Assembly: GCA_910589315.1 (NCBI GenBank)
Contig: CAJUTB010000013.1
Coordinates: 1 to 62,624, forward strand
Direction: 5' to 3'
Source: an uncultured Oscillibacter sp.
GTDB lineage: Bacteria; Bacillota; Clostridia; Oscillospirales; Oscillospiraceae
Length of the DNA: 62,624 nucleotides
Made by a program: the position numbers and the translations under genes
In this document: piece by piece, positions 25,469-31,468 of the stretch
Position numbering within the stretch: the first letter of the stretch is position 1
Layout of the letters: each line of letters opens with the position of its first letter
Notes under the pieces: generated by a model
Seen by the model: only the letters and a program-made list of their open reading frames with translations
Told to the model about the DNA's origin: nothing
Database searches by the model: none

Positions 25469-25621
25469 GTGGAACAGAAACAGGCAGGAGGACTCAAACA
25501 AAAAGAAGATTCCACCACACAGGAACAGCAAAGTATGATCAACTCAGTTATTCGTATGTTGTATTTGGCGGATCAGCGGAAATTAAGCAATATTTATCAC
25601 TTTGTTCTCCACATCCTTTGA
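25469..25621 (+). CDS. Small protein (50 aa), unknown function
   Basis: GTG 25469 has a full AAAGGAGG eight bases upstream, a -35/-10 pair further upstream and a terminator just after the stop, so this is a complete transcription unit. The product begins MEQKQAGGLKQKEDST and ends with an amphipathic helix INSVIRMLYLADQRKLSNIYHFVLHIL. It lies opposite to the genes around it, between the lysogenic membrane cluster and the repressor. The C-terminal pattern resembles small prophage-linked clostridial proteins. Confidence 0.7.
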   Translation: MEQKQAGGLKQKEDSTTQEQQSMINSVIRMLYLADQRKLSNIYHFVLHIL

Positions 25622-25634
25622 ATCCCCTTTGAAG

Positions 25635-25664
25635 TACCGGCCTATTATGGGCCGGTATTTTTTA
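25635..25664. terminator. Bidirectional terminator
   Basis: TACCGGCC (25635-25642) pairs with GGCCGGTA (25650-25657), followed by TTTTTT. On the minus strand it overlaps the stop of the repressor gene. Confidence 0.85.
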
Positions 25665-26022
25665 TTTCCTCCGCCAGCTCCATAACCTTCTTTTCCAAGA
25701 TCGCCCATTCCTCCGGGGTCATCCGCGCCAGAACCGCTATAAAACGCTGGCGAAAATCAGGTTCCCCCTGCAAAAGCCCCCCCATGAAAGCACTAATTTC
25801 ATCCGTTCGGGTCCTTTGGACGAAAGGATCACCTTCGCCATTGCGGAGCCATGATTCTCGTACATCAAATTCCCTGCAAATATCGGTTATTGTTCGGTCG
25901 CTGGGTATTTTCCCACCTGTGCAGAGCTTCGAAACAAAAGGTTGCGATAGTTTCAACCGTTCTGCAAATGCGGTTTTTGTCAACCCCGATTTTTCGACTA
26001 CCAAAGCAATCCGTTCGTACAT
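25645..26022 (-). CDS. CI-like XRE-family prophage repressor
   Basis: A 125-residue protein with an XRE helix-turn-helix (about 5-60; GLTKTAFAERLKLSQPFVSKLCTGGKIPSDRTI, then WLRNGEGD) and a short helical C-terminus instead of an S24 protease domain, so induction by RecA-stimulated self-cleavage is not expected. Starts at TTG 26028 (eight bases after GGAGG), ATG 26022 or GTG 26037 are all possible; ATG is given. The gene is divergent from the early genes, with a consensus promoter each way and repeated TATTCCCAGGTCA sites between, as in lambda-type switches. Confidence 0.88.
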   Translation of the reverse strand: MYERIALVVEKSGLTKTAFAERLKLSQPFVSKLCTGGKIPSDRTITDICREFDVRESWLRNGEGDPFVQRTRTDEISAFMGGLLQGEPDFRQRFIAVLARMTPEEWAILEKKVMELAEEIKNTGP

Positions 26023-26048
26023 CTCCAATTGGTTCACCTCCTTTTATA

Positions 26049-26077
26049 ATTAAATCACAATAACAAAGGTATGTCAA
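26049..26077 (-). promoter_or_regulatory. Repressor promoter
   Basis: On the minus strand TTGACA (26077-26072), 17 bp, TTTAAT (26054-26049). Drives the leftward repressor gene. Confidence 0.75.
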
Positions 26078-26084
26078 GAAAAAC

Positions 26085-26097
26085 TATTCCCAGGTCA
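26085..26097 (+). promoter_or_regulatory. Candidate repressor operator 1
   Basis: TATTCCCAGGTCA, identical to 26136-26148. It lies just upstream of the rightward early promoter and of the repressor -35 box. Confidence 0.6.
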
Positions 26098-26107
26098 TAA
26101 AAAAGTC

Positions 26108-26136
26108 TTGACATTCTGCCTCAGTAATGATATTAT
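26108..26136 (+). promoter_or_regulatory. Early rightward promoter
   Basis: TTGACA (26108-26113), 17 bp, TATTAT (26131-26136): near-perfect sigma-A promoter for the early gene cluster, with an operator-like repeat immediately overlapping its downstream edge. Confidence 0.8.
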
Positions 26137-26148
26137 ATTCCCAGGTCA
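26136..26148 (+). promoter_or_regulatory. Candidate repressor operator 2
   Basis: Second TATTCCCAGGTCA, 51 bp from the first, overlapping the start-site region of the early promoter, where bound repressor would block transcription. Confidence 0.6.
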
Positions 26149-26172
26149 GAAAAGAAGAAAGGAGGCATTAAA

Positions 26173-26337
26173 ATGAGCGCAGAAAAAAACAGTTTCACTG
26201 AGCAGGATGTCATCCAGCGAATCGCGAAGGCATTGACCCTTCTTCCGAGAGAAAAGTGGGAAAACATAATTTGGTATGCAGAGGGCGTAATCGCCATGTC
26301 GAACCATAACCGGGCGGATATCAAAGATAGCGCGTAA
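26173..26337 (+). CDS. Small early protein (54 aa)
   Basis: First gene after the early promoter, ATG 26173 after AAGGAGG. The product MSAEKNSFTEQDVIQRIAKA continues as one helix-rich peptide ending NHNRADIKDSA. Its place (first early gene, opposite the repressor) is where Cro-like or antirepressor proteins are found, but it has no clear helix-turn-helix. Function unknown. Confidence 0.75.
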   Translation: MSAEKNSFTEQDVIQRIAKALTLLPREKWENIIWYAEGVIAMSNHNRADIKDSA

Positions 26338-26350
26338 GGGAGGTGAGGAA

Positions 26351-26539
26351 ATGAATTATCTGGACTATCTGGAAGATCCAATAATGTCTGCAAGTGAGTG
26401 GGAAAAATTTACAAGCGTCACTGCTCAAGAGCTGGTGGATGTCCTCCGTAAAAAAGGATGCACTTATTATGATGCAAAAGCAGCCCTCAGCACAGCATTT
26501 TCAATATTGGAAAAAGCTATGCTGAGGTCCAAGATTTGA
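26351..26539 (+). CDS. Small early protein (62 aa)
   Basis: ATG 26351 is preceded by GGGAGGTGAGGAA and lies 13 bp after the previous stop, so it is part of the early operon. The acidic product (MNYLDYLEDPIMSASEWEKF) has a possible DNA-mimic character in the N-terminal half and a helix CTYYDAKAALSTAFSILEKA at the end. No family recognised. Confidence 0.7.
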   Translation: MNYLDYLEDPIMSASEWEKFTSVTAQELVDVLRKKGCTYYDAKAALSTAFSILEKAMLRSKI

Positions 26540-26540
26540 G

Positions 26541-26735
26541 CTATTCCAATGCGCTTAGGTCAATGTCCTCATCTTTTTGTGGGATATGGATTTCGGCAAA
26601 GTGATACCATTTCAGAAACTGGCGGATTTCATCGGAGTACCCGCTGTCTTCGGGATGCTCCTTTTGATGCCGAAGCAATTTCACCTGAGCATAAGCAATG
26701 GCCAACTCGTGGATTACAGAATCAGTCATTTGCAT
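26541..26735 (-). CDS. Small leftward protein (64 aa) inside the early region
   Basis: The only leftward protein gene within the early cluster. ATG 26735 has AAAGGAGGG directly upstream, and TTGTGT-17 bp-TATAAT (26809-26804 and 26786-26781) forms its own promoter. The product DSVIHELAIAYAQVKLLRHQ and onwards is helical and acidic at the end (QKDEDIDLSALE). Its 3' end meets the previous gene's stop. The independent promoter suggests lysogenic expression. Function unknown. Confidence 0.7.
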   Translation of the reverse strand: MQMTDSVIHELAIAYAQVKLLRHQKEHPEDSGYSDEIRQFLKWYHFAEIHIPQKDEDIDLSALE

Positions 26736-26780
26736 TTCCCTCCTTTCCCTATACTCGGCCCTGGTGGGGCCTGTATCCAA

Positions 26781-26809
26781 ATTATAGCAAGAGGACGGGA
26801 GAAACACAA
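26781..26809 (-). promoter_or_regulatory. Promoter of the leftward small gene
   Basis: Minus-strand TTGTGT (26809-26804), 17-bp spacer, perfect TATAAT (26786-26781). Confidence 0.65.
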
Positions 26810-26990
26810 GATTGTAGCGTAAAGGTTATCCAAGTAATTGTAACCGAATCGCTGGAAGGCTGCCAGCGTGGCCTGTTGTGTCGGCTCTGCCGGGGCTACG
26901 CAACAAAAAAACCAACAAATTTAGTCCGGCATTCAGGGGCCGGTCAATAAGGACAGCCTGAGCCGCATACCATCAGAGGGAGGCGATAAT

Positions 26991-27263
26991 ATGGAATCGG
27001 CGATTCAGACAACCGTTACATACAAAACTGAAATTGTCAGCGGGAAGGAAGTCCAAGTGGAAATCACCAAGCAGATAGGGCTTCAAACCCTGATGCTTGA
27101 AGGGAAGCCTACCCTTGTGGAAGCGGTAACCTACAAAAAATATCCAGGAAAAAACAACATCCAAAAAAATTTTACCCCTGCAGCTCCACCGAAAAGCCCG
27201 GAGGAAACCGCGGCACAGCTGGCAAGGCTCAATGAAATCTATGCAAGTTCGTTCGTCGGATAG
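26991..27263 (+). CDS. Early phage protein (90 aa), unknown function
   Basis: ATG 26991 follows AGGGAGGCGATAAT. The product begins MESAIQTTVTYKTEIVSGKE, with beta-type alternation, and ends in a helical PEETAAQLARLNEIYASSFVG. A 180-bp leader lies upstream that holds no gene with a good start. No family recognised. Confidence 0.7.
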   Translation: MESAIQTTVTYKTEIVSGKEVQVEITKQIGLQTLMLEGKPTLVEAVTYKKYPGKNNIQKNFTPAAPPKSPEETAAQLARLNEIYASSFVG

Positions 27264-27306
27264 CGGTTTCACCCTCTCTTGGTTTGCAAAGAAAGGCAGG
27301 ATATTT

Positions 27307-27447
27307 ATGAAGAAAATACTCCAAATTGAGCCGGTTGCTGAAAATTTCTGGCGCGTAACTACAAAATCGGATGCGGACCTGTTTATTTGTGTGGTTCAGG
27401 CACCCACTTTGAAAGACGCTTGGAACGAAGCCCTTAAATCTATTTAA
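27307..27447 (+). CDS. Small early protein (46 aa)
   Basis: ATG 27307, with AAAGGCAGGA upstream, encodes MKKILQIEPVAENFWRVTTK and 26 further residues ending LKDAWNEALKSI. This is a compact alpha/beta mini-domain. A longer in-frame start at 27232 would overlap the previous gene. Function unknown. Confidence 0.6.
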   Translation: MKKILQIEPVAENFWRVTTKSDADLFICVVQAPTLKDAWNEALKSI

Positions 27448-27462
27448 TTGGGAGGCTGTCCG

Positions 27463-28117
27463 ATGAATACGGAAGAATTACAAAAAAGGATTATAAAGCA
27501 TGGGAAATGGCAGCGCGGAGAACCAGACGGAGAAAGACTTGATCTTCATGGAGAAGATCTCTCCGAGGCCAATCTCTCTGGGGCCAATCTCTCTGGGGCT
27601 GATCTCTTCGAGGCCAAGCTCTCCGAGGCCAATCTCTCCGAGGCCAATCTCTCTGGGGCCAATCTCTCTGGGGCTGATCTCTTCGAGGCCAAGCTCTCCG
27701 AGGCCAATCTCTCCGAGGCCAATCTCTCCGAGGCCAAGCTCTCCTGGGGCAAATCTCAAAAATGTAATAGTTAATACATCAACAAAATTCTGGGCATTGC
27801 AATGCCCAGAAAGCGGACAATATACCGCATGGAAAAAAGCGGGCGGTCTGATTATAGAGCTGGAAATTCCTGCGGATGCACAGCGATCTTCTGCCACCAG
27901 CCGAAAGTGTCGTGCAAGCAAAGCAAGAGTTATAAGTATTACAAACACAGATGGGGTATCAGCAGGAAACCACGTATGTAGTAATTATGACCCTAATTTT
28001 GTCTATACCATAGGCGAAACCATAGAAGTCTCAAACTTTGACACGAACCGTTGGAATGAGCGTGCACCTGGAATTCACCATTACATTACCCGCCAGGAAG
28101 CCGTGCAGCACGTATAA
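27463..28117 (+). pseudogene. Pentapeptide-repeat protein with C-terminal DUF5758-like domain, frameshifted
   Basis: ATG 27463 starts MNTEELQKRIIKHGKWQRGE, then repeated A(N/D/K)LSE/G pentapeptides from codon 28 on. The frame stops at 27774 because one extra base occurs at about 27743-27744 (CTCTCCTGGGG where the repeat unit has CTCTCTGGGG). In the next frame the protein continues as ANLKNVIVNTSTKFW, then a complete domain of about 105 residues (IIELEIPADAQRSSATSRKCRASKARV ... GIHHYITRQEAV) to 28117. The domain is well conserved in phage pentapeptide proteins, so the gene was intact until recently or is phase-variable. Confidence 0.8.
27565..27714 (+). repeat. 75-bp tandem duplication within the pentapeptide gene
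   Basis: Two 75-bp copies (27565-27639, 27640-27714), each coding five pentapeptides, are nearly identical at the nucleotide level. Recent slippage or unequal crossing over is implied. Confidence 0.85.
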
Positions 28118-28288
28118 AAAAGCCCCGCCGGGCGATCTGGCACCGGCGGGGCAAGGATAAAAACAAACGGTATTATAGCAGCTGCACAAATTGCATAGCC
28201 GTACAAAACAAAAGAATTACCCCGCTGGATGTGCGACCATCCAGCGGGGCAGGCAAGACCGGCTGACAAGCATCAAACGGGCTTGATA
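28118..28288 (-). ncRNA. Candidate leftward small RNA with two GC hairpins
   Basis: A complete leftward transcription unit lies in an otherwise rightward region: promoter at 28322-28294, then a predicted transcript of about 170 bases. It carries a perfect 12-bp hairpin (CCCCGCTGGATG and complement, 28220-28249) and ends in a rho-independent terminator (28122-28152 followed by T on the minus strand). Only short reading frames occur in it, one with a hydrophobic stretch (FVLYGYAICAAAIIPFVFIL) that overlaps the terminator stem. A regulatory RNA is more likely than a protein, but a small membrane peptide is possible. I know no matching family. Confidence 0.55.
28122..28152 (-). terminator. Terminator of the leftward RNA
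   Basis: GCCCCGCCGG (28122-28131ff) and CCGGCGGGGC form a 10-bp stem. Read leftward it is followed by TTTTTT; rightward it has no T run. It therefore serves the leftward strand. Confidence 0.75.
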
Positions 28289-28293
28289 GAACA

Positions 28294-28322
28294 AATATAG
28301 CACAACTCTCTGTTTCTGTCAA
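28294..28322 (-). promoter_or_regulatory. Promoter of the leftward small RNA
   Basis: Minus strand TTGACA (28322-28317), exactly 17 bp, TATATT (28299-28294): one of the best promoters in the window. Confidence 0.75.
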
Positions 28323-28341
28323 GCCGCAGGAAGGAGAAATT

Positions 28342-28494
28342 ATGAAAATCGACCTGAAATTTTGCGGCGGAGAACTGCACATCGAACGGGATCCCATAGA
28401 TTTGGACAAGCTCCAAGCAATCTGCGGCATTTTATACGCCGCCATTGCATCCAGCGGGATTAACCTGTTTGTGTTCATACTTAAAAATTTTTGA
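28342..28494 (+). CDS. Small protein (50 aa) with hydrophobic C-terminus
   Basis: ATG 28342 is preceded by AAGGAGAAAT. The product MKIDLKFCGGELHIERDPID continues into LDKLQAICGILYAAIASSGINLFVFILKNF, whose end may enter the membrane. It starts only 20 bp from the -35 box of the divergent small RNA. Function unknown. Confidence 0.65.
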   Translation: MKIDLKFCGGELHIERDPIDLDKLQAICGILYAAIASSGINLFVFILKNF

Positions 28495-28508
28495 GAAAGG
28501 AGGAGGCT

Positions 28509-28712
28509 ATGGAAACACTAGGAGACTTCGCGCGGAAAAACAGGTTGGAACGCGCAGGGATTCCCACCATCGTCAAAATCGGCGAAAATACTTACAAGGG
28601 GGTTGGACTGGATTGGATTCTGGAAAACCCGATTCTCTCCAATCATCCATTGGGAGGTTTTGTAAAGTGGCATAGAGGAACGTCAATTGTTGGAAAGGAA
28701 GATAATTTATGA
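28509..28712 (+). CDS. Phage protein (67 aa), unknown function
   Basis: ATG 28509 follows AAAGGAGGAGGCT. The product METLGDFARKNRLERAGIPTI contains a short beta-like block (KIGENTYKGVGLDWIL) and ends with the ATGA overlap into the next gene, so the two are translationally coupled. No family recognised. Confidence 0.65.
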   Translation: METLGDFARKNRLERAGIPTIVKIGENTYKGVGLDWILENPILSNHPLGGFVKWHRGTSIVGKEDNL

Positions 28713-29311
28713 AGCGTCAAGAACGTTGCAAATCGGATTTTGAGCCACCAGATCACCGACCGCTTCGCATATTTGCAGTCAATTTTCTGCTACTGCTTGC
28801 TTTGACTCTGTTTTGCATCCTGCGATCAAGCGAAGCAACACAGCATTCGAGGAACGTTCCGCAAAATTCGACGGTCACGGTTCAAATTCTGACGCGCCGC
28901 AGAACGGAAAGGACCCTGAAAAAGTTACATCGCAGCGTCCCAGGGATGACCGAAAACGAGTTGATTGAAGCGGCCCTGCTGGCGCAGGCCCAGGTGATCG
29001 AGAACTGCACTGTTACCCACTACGACGCTTGTGTAGCTTGCTGTGGAAAGTCGGATGGCTTTACAATTACTGGCGTTCAGGCAACACCCTATGTCACCGT
29101 AGCGGTGGACCCGGCGGTCATCCCGTTGGGCAGCGATGTGCTGGTTGATTATGGGGATAGCGAAATTCATTATTACCGTGCCGACAATATCGGGTCTATG
29201 GTGACAGGCAATCATATTGACCTCTGCGTCAGCAGCCATGAAGAAGCCATAGCCTTGGGCGTGCGGGCAGCGACAGTCTACTGGGTGGAACAGGAGGAAG
29301 ACGCAGAATGA
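28709..29311 (+). CDS. Membrane-anchored 3D-domain protein
   Basis: A 200-residue protein with one N-terminal membrane segment (FAVNFLLLLALTLFCIL, about 24-40) and a C-terminal 3D domain of the MltA/Rpf-related fold (about 105-190): VTHYDACVACCGKSDG, VAVDPAVIPLGSDVLV and ADNIGSMVTGNHIDLCV, where the conserved Asp residues of the family occur. 3D domains cleave or bind peptidoglycan. It lies in the early region, far from the lysis cassette, so a role in wall remodelling or superinfection control is possible. Confidence 0.82.
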   Translation: MKRQERCKSDFEPPDHRPLRIFAVNFLLLLALTLFCILRSSEATQHSRNVPQNSTVTVQILTRRRTERTLKKLHRSVPGMTENELIEAALLAQAQVIENCTVTHYDACVACCGKSDGFTITGVQATPYVTVAVDPAVIPLGSDVLVDYGDSEIHYYRADNIGSMVTGNHIDLCVSSHEEAIALGVRAATVYWVEQEEDAE

Positions 29312-29676
29312 AACTATACGATAATGATGAATACCGCAATGAGTTTATGGCGATCGTGTATGCTCTTTTACATAGCGACGGAACGAATGACCGGGCAAAT
29401 CAAATCATTGACGCGTTTGACAACGCCCCGGCGATTGATGCAGAGCCAATACCGTCAAGAGCCCCGCTGTCCCTGGAAGAACTGCGGGAAATGGACGGGG
29501 AGCCGGTATTTATCGTGCGGCTGGAAAGTGACAACCCCGCAGACAGAGATTGGTCCCTTGTTGACCTAAAGTATGATATGTGCCGGACCGTGACTGGCGG
29601 ACTGGCGGTTTTTGAGCTGTACGGCAAGACTTGGCTTGCCTACCGCCGCAAGCCGGAGGAAGCCTCATGTACATGA
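29308..29676 (+). CDS. Phage early protein (122 aa), unknown function
   Basis: ATG 29308 overlaps the previous stop by four bases. The protein MKLYDNDEYRNEFMAIVYAL continues with a short beta domain GEPVFIVRLESDNPADRDWSL and FELYGKTWLAYRRKPEEA. The C-terminal block resembles small proteins common in gut Clostridia phages, where they accompany replication genes. No role assigned. Confidence 0.7.
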   Translation: MKLYDNDEYRNEFMAIVYALLHSDGTNDRANQIIDAFDNAPAIDAEPIPSRAPLSLEELREMDGEPVFIVRLESDNPADRDWSLVDLKYDMCRTVTGGLAVFELYGKTWLAYRRKPEEASCT

Positions 29677-30002
29677 CGGAAGCAGAAATCTGCCGGGATT
29701 ACCGCCTCACGGCAGACACACACAAACCGGAGCAAATTGAGATATTGGCGGACATGAACCTTTGCCGCCGAAGCCAAATCGCCGGCATCCTGGAACGGCA
29801 CGGGGAATCCATTATCCAGAAAAGAGCTATGCCCACCAGGGCCGAGATCGATCGCCGGAAAGAGCTGCGCCTTACCATGTACCGGCAGGGGATGACGGAT
29901 TCGGAAATTTCTGCCGCCTTGGGAGAATCCTACCGCACTACATACTATTGGCGGCGCGGTCACGGCCTCCCGCCAAACAAAAGGAGAACAAAAAATGGAT
30001 AA
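29667..30002 (+). CDS. Phage protein with C-terminal helix-turn-helix-like region
   Basis: A 111-residue protein starting at ATG 29667, overlapping the previous gene by ten bases. After MYMTEAEICRDYRLTADTHK there is a QIAGILERHGESI block and a terminal MTDSEISAALGESYRTTYYWRR, which has the pattern of a homeodomain-like HTH. It may bind DNA, perhaps as an early regulator. Confidence 0.65.
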   Translation: MYMTEAEICRDYRLTADTHKPEQIEILADMNLCRRSQIAGILERHGESIIQKRAMPTRAEIDRRKELRLTMYRQGMTDSEISAALGESYRTTYYWRRGHGLPPNKRRTKNG

Positions 30003-30165
30003 ACGCGGCGTATCAGGCGAATTGGCGTGCGTGTGCTGTTTTGAGCCGAATTGCTTTGGCTGTTCCGTTTTTGCACGTGCTCTTTCCTTGGAAACGATGG
30101 AAAACCTGCCGGATTACGCTGAGGAAGGCGAAAAATTTCAGTTGGACTGGGAGGAAAAATTTTAA
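29995..30165 (+). CDS. Small Cys-rich protein (56 aa)
   Basis: ATG 29995, preceded by AAAGGAGAAC, overlaps the previous gene's end by eight bases. The product has CVCCFEPNCFGC near residues 12-23, a probable small metal-binding knuckle, and an acidic C-terminus (DYAEEGEKFQLDWEEKF). Function unknown. Confidence 0.65.
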   Translation: MDKRGVSGELACVCCFEPNCFGCSVFARALSLETMENLPDYAEEGEKFQLDWEEKF

Positions 30166-30209
30166 TATTGCTGCATTCTGCCACAACAAAAGAAAGTAGG
30201 GATTGTCAA

Positions 30210-31466
30210 ATGAAATCGGTAAAAATCACTTCGTTTGAAGCAGAGAATGTCAAGCGTGTCAAGGCCGTCCAGTTTTCCCCTGCGGCGGACGGCCTGACGA
30301 TCATCGGGGGACGGAATGATCAAGGGAAAACCACCATTCTGGATTCCATCGCCTGGACCCTGGGCGGCGAACGCTTCCGCCCCAGCAGCGCCGTCCGCGA
30401 TGGCTCTGTTACGCCGCCTATGACCCGGATCGTATTAAGCAATGGGCTTGTTGTCCAGCGGTCCGGGAAAAACGGGAGCTTAAAAGTTACGGACCCCAGC
30501 GGGAAACAGGCGGGGCAGCAGCTGTTGAATACGTTTGTGGAACAGCTCGCATTGAACCTCCCGAAATTTATGTCTTCCGGCGATGGAGAGAAGGCCGCCA
30601 CACTGTTGCGGGTAATTGGTCTGGAAGATCAAATCCGTGAGTTGGATCGTCAAGAAAAGGAGTTATATAGCCAGCGCCATGCCATTGGGCAAATTGCCGA
30701 CCAAAAGAAAAAATATGCGAAAGAACTTCCTTCTTTCGCAGACGCGCCGAAAGAGCCAGTTTCCGCCTTGGAACTCATTCAAAAGCAACAGGAAATTTTG
30801 TATCGAAACGGAGAGAACCAGCGAAAACGGGAGCGGGCGGCTCAGATGGAACAGCGAAGGCAAGACCTTGCCCGCCGATTAAGTGAACTGGAAGAGGAAT
30901 ATGCCGCGGTTTGTCAGGACTGTGAGACCGCTCAAAAAAACGCTTTGGATTTATTGGATGAATCCACAGATGAATTGGAACAGAGCCTTTTTGACATTGA
31001 AACGATCAATAAAAAGGTAGCTGCAAACCAGGAAAAGGCCCGTGCCGAAATGGAAGCAAAGACGTATTTTGAACAATATGAAAGATTGGCACAGCAGCTG
31101 GAATCCATCCGTGCAGAACGAATTGCGCTGTTGGACAAGGCCCCGCTTCCTCTCCCAGGGCTGTCGGTGGAAAACGGAAAACTAACATATCAGGGGAAAT
31201 CCTGGGACTGTATGAGTGGCAGCGGACAGTTAAAAGTAGCGACTGCCATCGTCCGGGCCCTGAACCCGGCTTGCGGGTTTGTCCTGTTGGACAAGTTGGA
31301 GCAAATGGATCTGGATACCCTGCGGGAGTTTGGCGCATGGATGGAAGAGGAGGGGCTGCAAGGCATCGCCACCCGCGTCTCCACCGGCGGCGAATGCAGC
31401 ATCATCATCGAGGATGGGCGGGAGTTGGCCTCGCCGGAAATTGATTGGGGAAAGGTGGAATTTTAA
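30210..31466 (+). CDS. SbcC/RecF-like AAA ATPase
   Basis: A 418-residue ABC-type ATPase related to SMC/RecF/SbcC. Walker A GGRNDQGKTT at about 33-42, a central coiled coil of about 170 residues (155-310) and a C-terminal signature/Walker B region (MSGSGQLKVATAIVRALNPACGFVLLDKLEQMD) followed by a D-loop-like GAWMEEEGLQGI. The size is much smaller than SbcC, typical for phage versions. It probably works with the Sak4-like protein next door in recombination or replication fork handling. ATG 30210 is used. Confidence 0.85.
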   Translation: MKSVKITSFEAENVKRVKAVQFSPAADGLTIIGGRNDQGKTTILDSIAWTLGGERFRPSSAVRDGSVTPPMTRIVLSNGLVVQRSGKNGSLKVTDPSGKQAGQQLLNTFVEQLALNLPKFMSSGDGEKAATLLRVIGLEDQIRELDRQEKELYSQRHAIGQIADQKKKYAKELPSFADAPKEPVSALELIQKQQEILYRNGENQRKRERAAQMEQRRQDLARRLSELEEEYAAVCQDCETAQKNALDLLDESTDELEQSLFDIETINKKVAANQEKARAEMEAKTYFEQYERLAQQLESIRAERIALLDKAPLPLPGLSVENGKLTYQGKSWDCMSGSGQLKVATAIVRALNPACGFVLLDKLEQMDLDTLREFGAWMEEEGLQGIATRVSTGGECSIIIEDGRELASPEIDWGKVEF

Positions 31467-31468
31467 GT

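Noticed and set aside
26818..26950. Rightward frame KVIQVIVTESLEGCQRGLLC and onward
   Set aside because: Open but without a start codon or ribosome binding site; possibly a decayed small gene.
27550..27750. Regular short tandem repeats that might suggest a CRISPR-like array
   Set aside because: Units are 15 bp, in frame, with no spacers; they encode pentapeptide repeats.
28081..28269. Leftward frame with a hydrophobic segment (TTG start)
   Set aside because: It runs through the terminator stem into the 3' end of the pentapeptide gene and has no ribosome binding site at its start; kept only as an alternative in the small-RNA entry.
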